In this document: one piece after another, positions 40,431 to 49,178 of the stretch
How positions within the stretch are numbered: the first letter of the stretch is position 1
Layout: every line of letters starts with the position of its first letter
The notes under the pieces: generated by a model
Told to the model about the DNA's origin: nothing
Seen by the model: the letters and a program-made list of their open reading frames with translations, nothing else
The model's database searches: none
NCBI RefSeq assembly: GCF_947489365.1
Contig: NZ_CANLDB010000003.1
Location: forward strand, 248,001-312,000
Direction of reading: 5' to 3'
DNA from: an uncultured Nocardioides sp.
GTDB taxonomy: Bacteria > Actinomycetota > Actinomycetes > Propionibacteriales > Nocardioidaceae
Length of the DNA stretch: 64,000 nucleotides
Program-made: the position numbers and the translations under genes

Positions 40431-41253
40431 GCGCCTGGGTCCCGGTGACCCGCAGCAAGTCCATCCGCGAGGCGGCCTCCGAGCCGGGCGCGACGGTGTA
40501 GACCACGATCCGCAGGTCGCCGCCCGGGGCGGTGAGGACGTCGCAGTCGATCTCGATCGGCCCCACCGGCGTGGCGGTCGCGGTCTTGCGGCTCGACCGG
40601 TGGCGCGCGACGTGGGCCTCGCCCCAGCGACGCTCAAAGGACGGTGACTCCCGCCGCAGCCGCGCCACGAGCTCCCGCAGGCGGGGGTCGTCGGGGTAGC
40701 GGCCGACGGCGTCGCGGAGGTCGGCGGCGAGGTCGTCGGCGAACTCCTCGCCGTGCGCGGCGTCGAAGACGATGCCGGTGGGAGCGTCGAGGAAGTGCTT
40801 GAGCGCGACGTTGCGCTCGGCCGGCGGCTCCGTGGACGGGTCGCCGGTGAGGGCGGCCCACAGCGGGTTCCACCACAGCAGGTCCCACGCGGCGGAGAAG
40901 ACGCCGACCGGGACGTCGCCGAGCCGGTCCACCACCCGCTGCACGCCCGGCGCGACGTGCGCCGAGACGGTGCCGTCGGTGGGCGGGGCGCTGCCCGCGA
41001 CCCGGTAGAGGTGGTCGCGCTCGGCGTCGGTGAGGCGCAGCGCCCGCGCCAGCGACGCCAGCACCGACGGCGACGGGTTCCGGGCGCGGCCCTGCTCGAG
41101 CCGCACCAGGTACTCGACGCTCACCCCGGCCAGCCCCGCGAGCTCCTCACGCCGCAGCCCGGGCGCCCGGCGTACGGGACCCGGCGGCAGCCCCACCTCC
41201 TGCGGCGTCAGCCGGTCACGCCACGACCGCAGCACCTGCGCGAACTCCTCCAC
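40417..41253 (-). CDS. XRE regulator with MmyB-like ligand domain
   Basis: A 278-residue protein. The N-terminal HTH has LRSWRDRLTPQEVGLPPG, APGLRREELAGLAGVSVEYLVRLEQGR and LARALRLTDAERDHLYRVAG. The C-terminal MmyB-type PAS-like domain has VFSAAWDLLWWNPLWAALTG, RNVALKHFLDAP and WGEAHVARHRSSRKT. Such regulators typically control a divergent SDR, and here an SDR starts 87 bases away on the other strand. The GTG start lacks a well-spaced ribosome site. Confidence 0.88.
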   Translation of the reverse strand: MEEFAQVLRSWRDRLTPQEVGLPPGPVRRAPGLRREELAGLAGVSVEYLVRLEQGRARNPSPSVLASLARALRLTDAERDHLYRVAGSAPPTDGTVSAHVAPGVQRVVDRLGDVPVGVFSAAWDLLWWNPLWAALTGDPSTEPPAERNVALKHFLDAPTGIVFDAAHGEEFADDLAADLRDAVGRYPDDPRLRELVARLRRESPSFERRWGEAHVARHRSSRKTATATPVGPIEIDCDVLTAPGGDLRIVVYTVAPGSEAASRMDLLRVTGTQALTPR

Positions 41254-41340
41254 CCCTCCAGCATGCTCCGGCCGGCGTCGATCCGGGTGGTACCAGCGGT
41301 GCCTACCCTCCGCCGCGCCGCGGCCCCCACGCTGGAGCAC

Positions 41341-42021
41341 ATGACCACCACACTGATCACCGGGGCGAACCGCAGCCTCGGTCTCGAGACCGCCCGCCGG
41401 CTCATCGACGCCGGCCACACCGTGTACGCCGGCATGCGCGACCCCGCGACCGGCGACGACGCCCGCGAGCTGGGCGCGCACGTCGTCCGGCTGGACGTCG
41501 GCGACGAGCAGTCCGTCGCCTCCGCGATCGCCGAGCTGCCCGCGCTCGACGTCCTCGTCAACAACGCCGGCGTGCTCGGCACGTCGTACGGCGTCGACGA
41601 CCTGGACGCCGACGCCATCACCGCCGTCCTCGACACGAACGTCGTCGGCGTCGTCCGCGTCACCCAGGCCGCGCTGCCGCTGCTGCGCCGCTCCGAGAAC
41701 CCCGTGATCGTCAACGTCGCCTCCGGCGTCGGGTGGCCGCGTTGGCTGACCGACCCCTCGCACGACGAGTTCCCGGTGAAGGCCGTCCCGTACGCCGCGT
41801 CGAAGGCCGCGCTCGTGGCGCTGACGGTGCAGTACGCCAAGAACCTGCCCCAGATGCGGGTGAACGCCTCCGACCCCGGCTATACGGCCACGGACTTCAA
41901 CGGCCACAGCGGCCACCAGACCATCACCGAGGGGACCGACGCGACCGTCGCCCTCGCGCAGCTCGGCGCCGACGGACCGACGGGTGAGTTCCACAACCGG
42001 GACGGCCGCATCGACTTCTAG
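41341..42021 (+). CDS. Short-chain dehydrogenase/reductase 2
   Basis: A 226-residue SDR: cofactor loop TLITGANRSLGLETA, NNAG near residue 75, catalytic Ser in VNVASGVG, and Y-x-x-x-K in PYAASKAALVAL. It ends with the TATDFNGHSGHQT loop of the same subgroup as the SDR at 38734, so the two are probably related enzymes. The ATG has GGAG five bases upstream. The MmyB-like regulator is divergent and likely represses it. Confidence 0.9.
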   Translation: MTTTLITGANRSLGLETARRLIDAGHTVYAGMRDPATGDDARELGAHVVRLDVGDEQSVASAIAELPALDVLVNNAGVLGTSYGVDDLDADAITAVLDTNVVGVVRVTQAALPLLRRSENPVIVNVASGVGWPRWLTDPSHDEFPVKAVPYAASKAALVALTVQYAKNLPQMRVNASDPGYTATDFNGHSGHQTITEGTDATVALAQLGADGPTGEFHNRDGRIDF

Positions 42022-42069
42022 TCGCCGTTCGCTCCCGACTCCGTCGTGCCCGACCTATTGTCGGGCGCG

Positions 42070-44139
42070 ATGGATCTCGGGGCAGGTGAGAAGAAAGCGT
42101 GGGTCTGTGCGGCGCTCGGCGTCGTGCTGGTCGCGTCCGTCGTCCTGGCGGCCCTCGGGACGAGCGACGGCGGGGACGCCGCGCCGTACGCGGCCTGGCC
42201 GGCGGTCGGTGTCGCGGCGGCGATGCACGTGGTCGCCGGCCGCGAGTGGCGCGGAGTGCTCCTCGCCGTGCAGACGGCGGCGGTCGGCGGGTCCCTGGCC
42301 CTCAGCGGCGTCGTCCCGTGGTGGGGAGGACTGCTGGCCAGCGTGGTCGTCACCGCCCCGGCGCTGCTGGCGGCGACGGGTCTGCGGCCCGGAGGTCCGG
42401 CGTTCCGACGGTTCAGCGACAACGAGGTCGACGCCTACCACGGGGTGACCGCCCTGGCGGGCCTGCTGTGCGGGGTGCTGGCGGTCGTCGCCCTGGCGAT
42501 GGCGGGATCGTTCGGACCCGGTCGGCTCGCCCTGGTCGGACTGACCGTGGTCCTGGCGGCGACCACCTCGCAGCTCGTGGTGCTGCCGGTCTTCCTGAGC
42601 CGCTCCGGGGGGATCACCTGGCGCGGCTCGGAGCTGTGGGGCCAGCGGCTGCTGCTCGCGGTGGTCACCGCCGCGGTCTTCCTCCCGGCGCCCGCCGCGC
42701 CCCTGGGCTTCATGCTCTTCCCGATCCTCGGCTGGGCGGCGCTCCGCGCGCAGGCCCTGGAGACCTACCTCCAGGTGCTGGTCATCTCGCTGATGGTCCT
42801 CGCCGCGACGTACGCGGGCAGGGGCCCGTTCGGGGACATCGGCAACGCGGACATGTCCGCCCTGGTCGTCCACCTCTACATCGCCTCGGTCTGCTACCTG
42901 CTGCCCCCGCTGGCGCTCACGGTGCGCCGGCTGCTCGTGGTCAGCGGTCAGGCGACACGGGCCGCGACCACCGTGAACCGCATGCTGGACTCGGCGACCG
43001 GCACCGTCTTCCTCGCCTCCGACCGCGAAGGCGTCATCACGCACTGCAACACGGGCGCGGAGCAGGCCCTCGGCTACTCCGCGCAGGAGCTGATCGGCCG
43101 GACCTCGGACCACCTGTACTCGGACGCCGAGGTGCAGCGGCAGGCGGAGTGGTTCGGGGTGGTCGGGGAGGACCCCGAGGCGCTGTACGGCGCGACCGCG
43201 CGGGCGCAGGTCGCGAGCGACTCCCGCCGCGACTGGGAGGTGACCCGCTCCGACGGCCGGACCCGGATGCTCTCGCTCCACCTCAGCGAGATCACCGAGC
43301 CGGGTGGCGACGTGGTCGGCTACATCGCCAGCGGCGAGGACATCACCGAGCGCCTCCGCGCCGAGACCGCCCTGGAGGCGGCGTTCGAGCGCGAGCGGGC
43401 GTCGGTCGACTCGCTGCGCCAGGCCGACCTGGTCAAGCAGGAGCTCATCTCCACCGTGAGCCACGAGCTCCGGACTCCCATCACCAGCATCACGGGGTTC
43501 TCCGAGCTGCTCTCGTCCGGGACGTTCGGGGAGCTGACCGCGAGCCAGGTGGACGCCGTGGAACGCATCGAGCGGAACGGCGTGCGGCTCCGCGAGCTCG
43601 TCGAGGACCTGCTCACCCTCTCGGCGTCCGAGTCCGGCACCGCGGCGGCGGTCCTGGTGGACGTCGACCTGCGCGACGTCGTCCGGTCGGCGCACGAGGC
43701 GGTGTCCCGGCTGCTCGCCCAACGCCGGCTCGAGGTCGACGTCCGCCTGCCCGACGGGCCGGTCGTCGTCCGCGGGGAGGCCAGGACGCTCGAGCGGGCG
43801 GTCGTCAACCTGTGGAGCAACGCCATCAAGTTCACGCCCGACGGCGGCACGGTCACGGTGACTGTGTCCCGGTCGGGGGCTGCGCCGGACGTCCGCGGCG
43901 TCGTCACCGTCGCCGACACCGGCATGGGCATCGCCCCCGAGGACCAGGCCTCCGTGTTCACACGCTTCTTCCGGACGACGGCCGCGGGGGAGCGCGCGAT
44001 CCAGGGGACCGGGCTCGGCCTCAGCATCGTGCAGGGGATCGCTGATCAGCACGGCGGGGAGGTGACCCTGGAGTCCGCTCCGGATGTCGGCACGACCGTC
44101 GCGGTCGCCGTGCCGCTGGCGCCGGCTGCCTCCGAGTAG
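42070..44139 (+). CDS. MASE1-PAS sensor histidine kinase
   Basis: A 689-residue kinase. Residues 1 to about 305 hold eight or nine membrane helices of MASE1 type. A PAS domain (TVFLASDREGVITHCNTGAEQALGYS) with PAC follows near 315-440. The dimerisation domain has the phospho-accepting His in STVSHELRTPITSITGF, and the ATPase domain carries NLWSNAIKFTP, VADTGMGIAPED and GTGLGLSIVQGI. No response regulator is adjacent, so it is an orphan kinase here. ATG 42070 is chosen; TATTGT lies eight bases upstream. An upstream GTG at 42046 is possible. Confidence 0.9.
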   Translation: MDLGAGEKKAWVCAALGVVLVASVVLAALGTSDGGDAAPYAAWPAVGVAAAMHVVAGREWRGVLLAVQTAAVGGSLALSGVVPWWGGLLASVVVTAPALLAATGLRPGGPAFRRFSDNEVDAYHGVTALAGLLCGVLAVVALAMAGSFGPGRLALVGLTVVLAATTSQLVVLPVFLSRSGGITWRGSELWGQRLLLAVVTAAVFLPAPAAPLGFMLFPILGWAALRAQALETYLQVLVISLMVLAATYAGRGPFGDIGNADMSALVVHLYIASVCYLLPPLALTVRRLLVVSGQATRAATTVNRMLDSATGTVFLASDREGVITHCNTGAEQALGYSAQELIGRTSDHLYSDAEVQRQAEWFGVVGEDPEALYGATARAQVASDSRRDWEVTRSDGRTRMLSLHLSEITEPGGDVVGYIASGEDITERLRAETALEAAFERERASVDSLRQADLVKQELISTVSHELRTPITSITGFSELLSSGTFGELTASQVDAVERIERNGVRLRELVEDLLTLSASESGTAAAVLVDVDLRDVVRSAHEAVSRLLAQRRLEVDVRLPDGPVVVRGEARTLERAVVNLWSNAIKFTPDGGTVTVTVSRSGAAPDVRGVVTVADTGMGIAPEDQASVFTRFFRTTAAGERAIQGTGLGLSIVQGIADQHGGEVTLESAPDVGTTVAVAVPLAPAASE

Positions 44140-44414
44140 CCCGACCCATGTTGGTCGAGCAGCACGCGAGCCCGACCCATGCTGGTCGAGCAGCACGCGA
44201 GCCCGACCCACGTTGGTCGAGCAGCACGCGGCCCCACCCATGCTGGTCGAGCAGCACGCGAGCCCGACCCATGCTGGTCGAGCAGCACGCGGGCCCGACC
44301 CATGCTGGTCGAGCAGCACGCGAGCCCTACCCACGTTGGTCGAGCAGCACGCGAGCCCGACCCACGTTGGTCGAGCAGCACGCGAGCCCTCGGCGAGCGC
44401 GCGTCGTCGAGACC
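44140..44414. repeat. Tandem array of eight 31-bp units derived from repeat family A
   Basis: Eight head-to-tail units of 31 bases (the third is 30) run from 44140 to 44386 with no spacers. Each has a variable start (CCCGACCCATG or CCCGACCCACG) followed by the invariant TTGGTCGAGCAGCACGCGAG or CTGGTCGAGCAGCACGCGAG. The array is closed by the second half of the dispersed repeat (44387-44414, ending GTCGTCGAGACC). So one full family A element seems to have had its first half amplified eight-fold. It lies between the convergent kinase and DsbA-like genes. Confidence 0.9.
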
Positions 44415-44463
44415 ACCGACAGTCAGCCGACCACGTCGTACGACGCCCCGCCCCCAAGGTCGG

Positions 44464-45174
44464 CTAGATCGCGCACCCGTCGGGACCGCAGGCCCCGTCC
44501 GCGTCGCCACCGACGGTCTGCAGCGTCGGCCGGCTCTCGCTCCACGCCCGCTCGAGCAGCTGGCTGAACACCTCGACCGGCTGTGCGCCGGAGACGCCGT
44601 ACTTCTGGTCGACGACGAAGAACGGCACCCCGCTGGCACCGTACGCCCGCGCCTGCGCGACGTCCGCGGCCACCGCGTCGGCGTACTCGTCGGCGCCGAG
44701 GACGGCGGCGACCCGCTCGGCGTCCAGACCCACCCCGACGGCGGCGGTGGCAAGGACCCCGTGGTCGCCGATGTCCTCGGCGCGCGTGAAGTACGCCGCG
44801 AACAGCGACTCGGCGAGCTGACGCTGCAGCGCGGGCCCACCCGTGGCGAGTGCGAGGTGCAACAACCGGTGCGCATCGACGGTGTTGGTGTGGACGGTCT
44901 CGTGCAGCCGCATCTCGAGCCCGTCGCCGGCGGCGAGGTCGATGAGCTGCTGCTGCATGTCGCGCGTCTCGTCCTCGGTGCGGCCGAGCTTGCGCGCCAG
45001 CGACACCGCCGTCAGCTCGTGCCCGTGCTGCGGCGCGGTCGGGTCGAGCTCGAACGAGCGGAAGACGACCTCGACGTCCTCGCGGTGCTCGAATCCCGCC
45101 ATCGCGGCCTCGAGTCGGCGCTTGCCGACAAAGCACCAGGGACACACGACGTCGGACCACACTTCAACCTGCAT
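44464..45174 (-). CDS. DsbA/FrnE-family thioredoxin-fold oxidoreductase
   Basis: A 236-residue protein with the active site C11-P-W-C14 (SDVVCPWCFVGKRRLE) and the helical insert typical of the FrnE group. The cis-Pro loop is GASGVPFFVVDQKYGVSGAQP. The protein is cytoplasmic (no signal) and likely reduces or isomerises disulfides, as FrnE does under oxidative stress. It ends with two closely spaced Cys (DGACGPDGCAI), a second redox pair seen in this group. The low-GC island starts just upstream of it. Confidence 0.9.
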   Translation of the reverse strand: MQVEVWSDVVCPWCFVGKRRLEAAMAGFEHREDVEVVFRSFELDPTAPQHGHELTAVSLARKLGRTEDETRDMQQQLIDLAAGDGLEMRLHETVHTNTVDAHRLLHLALATGGPALQRQLAESLFAAYFTRAEDIGDHGVLATAAVGVGLDAERVAAVLGADEYADAVAADVAQARAYGASGVPFFVVDQKYGVSGAQPVEVFSQLLERAWSESRPTLQTVGGDADGACGPDGCAI

Positions 45175-45577
45175 AACTCGGCTAACGATCGCGGAGGTCG
45201 ACGTAGTCCCGACGCGACCGCATCGAGGCAGTCGACCGCACCGGCCGCGATTGCCGAGGGCCCGGGTGTCAACAAGCCAGTCGCCTCGCGAGACACAAGG
45301 GATCGAGTCGAGCCCATGACGGCACCAGCCAAGTTAGGCATTGCTACGGGGGGCATCCGTTGTTCCAACGAACAGCGGACCGCCGCGACTCGGCGGTGAC
45401 GGTTGCTGTATCCGACCTTGGACGGGCACCTCGACGCACTCGGCGCGTGGTCAGTAGGCGCAACCGTTCGGGCTGAGGCAGACCACCAAGGCCGCTCGAC
45501 TACTACAGTCCACTACGCGACCACTGTCGTCACGATTCACTTTCCGAGAACAACTACTGTCTCAAGCCGGAGAGCGC
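45175..45577. other. Upstream interval of the AAA/TOPRIM operon
   Basis: 403 bases without a convincing gene, falling in GC toward the island. Three degenerate direct repeats of the form ACYACWGTC lie at 45502-45510, 45520-45528 and 45553-45561, the last just before the ribosome site (GGAGAG) of the ATPase gene. They could be operator sites for a regulator of the operon. The DsbA-like gene promoter must also lie here. Confidence 0.45.
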
Positions 45578-46909
45578 ATGATTCTCTCGATCGAAGTAGA
45601 CAACTTCAAGACCTTACGTTCGGCGCGGGTTGACTTTGGTCGAATGACGATGATCCTCGGTGCTAATGGTGCGGGAAAATCAAACCTGTTTGACGCGCTT
45701 CGCTTTCTCAAAGCTGTGGGGGACGGGAGGTCAGTCCGAGACGCCATAGAGGGACATGCTTCTCCTTCTCTTGTGTCCAGCATTGTGAGCGGTGTTCGTG
45801 GGGGCGGCGCGGCTGTATCGAACTTTATGTCAGACAGTCGTGAGTTCTCGATACGGGCGCGCGTTTGGGTCGATGGTCAAACACTCACGTACTACGTACG
45901 CGTCGATGCTGAGCGCTACCGGGTTGTTCAGGAAGAGTTGAGAGCAACAGAGCATCCTGGAACGTACGTGTACAGCACGCAACCCGAAACGGGCGCAATT
46001 GAACAGGATCCGGAATCCCCAGTCGTTGTCGCTCGATTTCACAAAGCCACTCGAGGGATCAACCCGAGGCGGGACTTCTCGCCGTACGATTTTATCCTCT
46101 CGCAGTTTGTGAGCCGACGAGCGGAAAGTCGCGTTAATGAGGAAGCCGCCCATCTGGTTCGAGCCGAATTCGCATCGATCGGCTTACTTGAACTTCGGCC
46201 AGAAGTACTTCGTCAGTATTCGCCCCTGGGGCGGACCGATCTTGGCGAGCACGGCGAAAATTTCGCTGCAGTTGTCTGGCAGCTGGTGAACGACGCTACT
46301 CGGCGAGTTCTGGTTCGACGAACAAACGATCAGGGCGAGGAGGCGATAGTAACGCAAACGGGTAAGCGGGCAGCGCGGGAGAGTTTGGCAGCGATAAACG
46401 CTTGGCTCAATGAACTTTCTCCAGTGCCGATCGATTCAGTGACTACGGTTCAAGCGCCCACCGGTGAGGCCATCTTTGCGATTCGGGAAGCCGAAATGCA
46501 AAAGGAGATCGCAGCACCCTCGCTGTCCGACGGTACGCTCCGTTTCGCTGCCCTCGCCCTGGCTGCGGTTGGATCCTCGGGCCGCCATACATTGGTGGTA
46601 GAGGAACTTGAGAATGGGATAAGCCCTGCGCGTCTATCGCTGCTTGTCCAGATGTTGGAGCAAACGACCGAGGCGTCGGATGGCCAGTTGCAGGTTATTG
46701 CATCAACGCACTCTCCGACATTGTTAGACTTCGCATCTCCTCGCACAATCGACGATTCGGTGATCTTTGGGTGGGACCCCGACGAGATGGCTTCCAAGCC
46801 GATAGCGATCTCCAAGATTCCTGCTCTGAGAGAGGGTCTCAAGGACCGCACGCTCGGCGACCTTCAGGAAGAAGGCTGGTTGCAATTCGCGGCGGATGCT
46901 GAGACATGA
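45578..46909 (+). CDS. AAA (SMC/OLD-like) ATPase of a probable defence pair
   Basis: A 443-residue ATPase of the AAA_21/OLD-like ABC type. Walker A is GANGAGKSNLFDALRF at residues 28-43. A central region of about 220 residues without known domains follows, then a signature-like PSLSDGTLRFAALALAA near 315, Walker B HTLVVEELENGISP near 338 and the switch VIASTHSPTLLDF near 374. The base composition is sharply lower than the surroundings (two sampled lines gave 50% and 58% GC), and it uses TTA, ATA and AGA codons that core genes here avoid. These are signs of transfer. Its stop overlaps the TOPRIM-like gene as ATGA. ATPase plus TOPRIM pairs include PARIS and Abi systems; an anti-phage role is inferred. 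Confidence 0.85.
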   Translation: MILSIEVDNFKTLRSARVDFGRMTMILGANGAGKSNLFDALRFLKAVGDGRSVRDAIEGHASPSLVSSIVSGVRGGGAAVSNFMSDSREFSIRARVWVDGQTLTYYVRVDAERYRVVQEELRATEHPGTYVYSTQPETGAIEQDPESPVVVARFHKATRGINPRRDFSPYDFILSQFVSRRAESRVNEEAAHLVRAEFASIGLLELRPEVLRQYSPLGRTDLGEHGENFAAVVWQLVNDATRRVLVRRTNDQGEEAIVTQTGKRAARESLAAINAWLNELSPVPIDSVTTVQAPTGEAIFAIREAEMQKEIAAPSLSDGTLRFAALALAAVGSSGRHTLVVEELENGISPARLSLLVQMLEQTTEASDGQLQVIASTHSPTLLDFASPRTIDDSVIFGWDPDEMASKPIAISKIPALREGLKDRTLGDLQEEGWLQFAADAET

Positions 46910-47490
46910 GTTACCGGGTAGCGGTGGTCTGTGAAGACCACACTCTGGACCAGTATGTCGTCAAGCCGATAGTTGCAGCTGCGCTCGCTGCCGTAGGCAA
47001 GCCCCGGGCTATCGTTCGTGTCATCACGGATCCCCGACTTAACGGGATCTCGGACCTTGAAGGTCAATTGCCCGCGATTAGTCGTCGGTACGCCGCAATC
47101 AATGATCTAGTGGTCGTGATGGTTGATGCTGACGGTAGTGACGGGACCGATGCCGCTGCGAAAGCTCGCAAGTCCAAGTTATTGCAACGCTGTGGAGAGG
47201 GGGAGCCGAGAGATAAAATTGAGGTGGTAGTTGCGGTCCAGGAGCTCGAAGTGTGGGCGGTCTGGGGTGTGCGTTCGCTGCTAGGAGTTTCTTGGTCGGC
47301 GGTGCGAGCAGAGCGCGATCCGAAAGAGCGCTTCTTTGATCCGCAGACAACAGACGCGGATGCGAAGGCACCCGGGAAGGGCCGCACCAGGCTTATCAAG
47401 GAGAGTCTGTCCGCAGGCTGGGCGTCCATCGCCTCAGGCTGCCCCGAACTGAAGGACTTCGAGAAAAGCCTACGCGAGCGAGTGACCTAA
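46906..47490 (+). CDS. TOPRIM/DUF4276-like putative nuclease, partner of the ATPase
   Basis: A 194-residue protein. The N-terminal strand VAVVCEDHT places a Glu (E10) where TOPRIM and DUF4276 proteins keep their catalytic acid. VVVMVDADG gives the D74-x-D76 pair, and VQELEVWAVWG (E113, E115, W117) matches the third motif of DUF4276/RloB-type proteins. This set is expected for a metal-dependent nuclease. The ATG overlaps the ATPase stop by four bases, so the proteins are made together and probably form a complex. Low GC content matches the ATPase gene. I cannot place it in a named family with certainty. Confidence 0.72.
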   Translation: MSYRVAVVCEDHTLDQYVVKPIVAAALAAVGKPRAIVRVITDPRLNGISDLEGQLPAISRRYAAINDLVVVMVDADGSDGTDAAAKARKSKLLQRCGEGEPRDKIEVVVAVQELEVWAVWGVRSLLGVSWSAVRAERDPKERFFDPQTTDADAKAPGKGRTRLIKESLSAGWASIASGCPELKDFEKSLRERVT

Positions 47491-47584
47491 GTTGCGCCGT
47501 TGAGCGCTGCCGGAGCGGAACCACGCCGGTTCGACCTATAGCCGTGTCGCGATCTTGTTGAACTCCACCCGCATCTGGCCTAAT

Positions 47585-47598
47585 GAGTGCAAGCACTC
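47585..47598. other. Small perfect palindrome at the island's right edge
   Basis: GAGTGCAAGCACTC lies between the TOPRIM-like gene and the end of the HtrA-like gene, next to the change back to high GC. It may help end transcription of the operon or mark a junction. Confidence 0.35.
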
Positions 47599-47603
47599 TC
47601 GCG

Positions 47604-49043
47604 TTATTCCGCGTCCGACCCGAACGTCACGGACAGCGTCTGCTGCTCGCCGTCCCGGTCGACCACGACGTCGGCGGTCTCGCCTGGACGGAACGCGTAC
47701 ACCGCGGCGATGAGGCCGTTGGAGCTCGTGATCGGGATGTCCGCGAGGCGGGTGATGACGTCGCCTTCCTCCATGCCGGCCTCGTCGGCGGCCAGGCCGG
47801 ACTCGACCGTCCCGACGAGGGCGCCGGCGGGGACGTCCTCCTCGGTGAGCTCGTCGTTGGTGGCGACGCCGAGGCGGGCGTGGGTGGGGGTCTCGCCGGC
47901 GCGCATCTCGGCGACGATGTCCTTCACGTCGTCGATGGGGATCGCGTAGCCGATGCCGATGCTGCCGAGGTCGCCGCCGGCGCCCTCGCTGCTGCGGGCC
48001 AGCTCGATCGAGGAGTTGATGCCGATCAGCTCGCCGCCCATGTTCACCAGCGCGCCGCCGGAGTTGCCGGGGTTGATGGCGGCGTCGGTCTGGATGGCGC
48101 CGTACACGCTGACCTCGTCGGGGTCCTCCACCGACGGGATGACGATCGGGCGTCGCAGCGCCGACACGATGCCGGCGGTGACCGTGGACTGCAGGCCGTA
48201 CGGCGACCCGACGGCCACGACCGCCTGACCGACCTCGGTGGCGTCGGAGGAACCCACGTCGATCGTCGGCAGGTCCGAGACGCCCTCGGCCTTGATCAGC
48301 GCCGTGTCCGTCTTGGGGTCGGTGCCGATGATCTCGGCGGGGGCGAGGGTGCCGTCGTCGAAGGAGATCGTCAGTGAGCCGCCGTCCCCGGCGGCCGAGG
48401 CGATGACGTGGTCGTTGGTGAGGATCTCGCCGTCGGAGGTGAGGATGATCCCCGAGCCGCTGCCCCCGCCGCCGTCACCGTCGCGGGCGTCGATCTTCAC
48501 GACGGTCGGCAGGACCTCGCTGGAGACCTGGTTGACGGTCACGATGTCGACCGGGTTCACGTCGGACAGGTCGACCTCGTCGGCGTCGACGCTGCCGCCG
48601 CTGACGATGTCCTCGGCGACGTCGCCGCCGTCCGTGCTGAACGCGTCCCACGCCGCCGCGCCCCCGACGCCGCCCAGGAGGCCGAGCACCAGCGCCCCGG
48701 CGAGCAGGCCCGCGCCGATGCCCTTGCCGCGACCGGACTTGGAGGACGAGTCCGAGCGGTGGCCCGTAGGCGGCTGCGGGGGAGCGCCCCACTGCTGCTG
48801 CGCCTGCTGAGGAGGCTGCTGGGGCGGGAAGCCCTGCTGCGGGTAGCGGGCGGTCTGCTGGACCTGACCGGGCGCCTGACCCGGCAGCTGAGCGGGCTGC
48901 TGGATGCGGCGACCGGCGTACTGGCCGGGCTGCTGCCCGCCGTACTGCGGCGGCTGCTGCGGGGACTGCTGCGGGGCCTGCCACCCCTGCCCGGGCTGCT
49001 GGCCGGGCTGCTGGGGCTGCGGCGGACGCTGCTGGTCGCTCAT
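47604..49043 (-). CDS. HtrA/DegP-like membrane serine protease with PDZ domain
   Basis: A 479-residue protein. A Gln/Pro-rich cytoplasmic N-terminus of about 95 residues precedes one membrane helix (near 110-130, GAGLLAGALVLGLLGGVGGA). The trypsin-like domain has the catalytic His in ILTNDHVIAS, Asp in TDTALIKAEG and Ser in NPGNSGGALVN. The C-terminal PDZ domain is GALVGTVESGLAADEAGMEEGDVIT. It degrades damaged proteins outside the membrane, like mycobacterial HtrA and PepD. ATG 49043 is used; two nearby in-frame ATGs at 49052 and 49055 are possible. Confidence 0.92.
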   Translation of the reverse strand: MSDQQRPPQPQQPGQQPGQGWQAPQQSPQQPPQYGGQQPGQYAGRRIQQPAQLPGQAPGQVQQTARYPQQGFPPQQPPQQAQQQWGAPPQPPTGHRSDSSSKSGRGKGIGAGLLAGALVLGLLGGVGGAAAWDAFSTDGGDVAEDIVSGGSVDADEVDLSDVNPVDIVTVNQVSSEVLPTVVKIDARDGDGGGGSGSGIILTSDGEILTNDHVIASAAGDGGSLTISFDDGTLAPAEIIGTDPKTDTALIKAEGVSDLPTIDVGSSDATEVGQAVVAVGSPYGLQSTVTAGIVSALRRPIVIPSVEDPDEVSVYGAIQTDAAINPGNSGGALVNMGGELIGINSSIELARSSEGAGGDLGSIGIGYAIPIDDVKDIVAEMRAGETPTHARLGVATNDELTEEDVPAGALVGTVESGLAADEAGMEEGDVITRLADIPITSSNGLIAAVYAFRPGETADVVVDRDGEQQTLSVTFGSDAE

Positions 49044-49178
49044 GCGCCACATCATCACCCAGAACCGGTCGCCTGAACCCTTCCCTGCCGAATTCGACGC
49101 CGCCGGGTGGACTGAGGTGGAGGGCTGCTGTTCGTCAGGAGCAGCAATGCTCCACCTCGTCGTGGCTACGGTGGCGAG

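Noticed and set aside
44140..44414. CRISPR array
   Set aside because: The units follow each other without unique spacers, no cas genes are near, and the core matches a dispersed intergenic repeat.
42055..44457. An 800-codon minus-strand frame over the histidine kinase
   Set aside because: Antisense shadow. Its repetitive N-terminus is only the tandem repeat translated, and the plus strand has all kinase motifs.
45403..45633. Small plus-strand gene before the AAA ATPase
   Set aside because: It overlaps the well-supported ATPase start in another frame and has no ribosome site or recognisable content.
47585..47598. CIRCE heat-shock element (GAGTGC/GCACTC)
   Set aside because: CIRCE has the halves in the opposite order with a nine-base spacer; here the spacer is two bases and the position is past gene ends.
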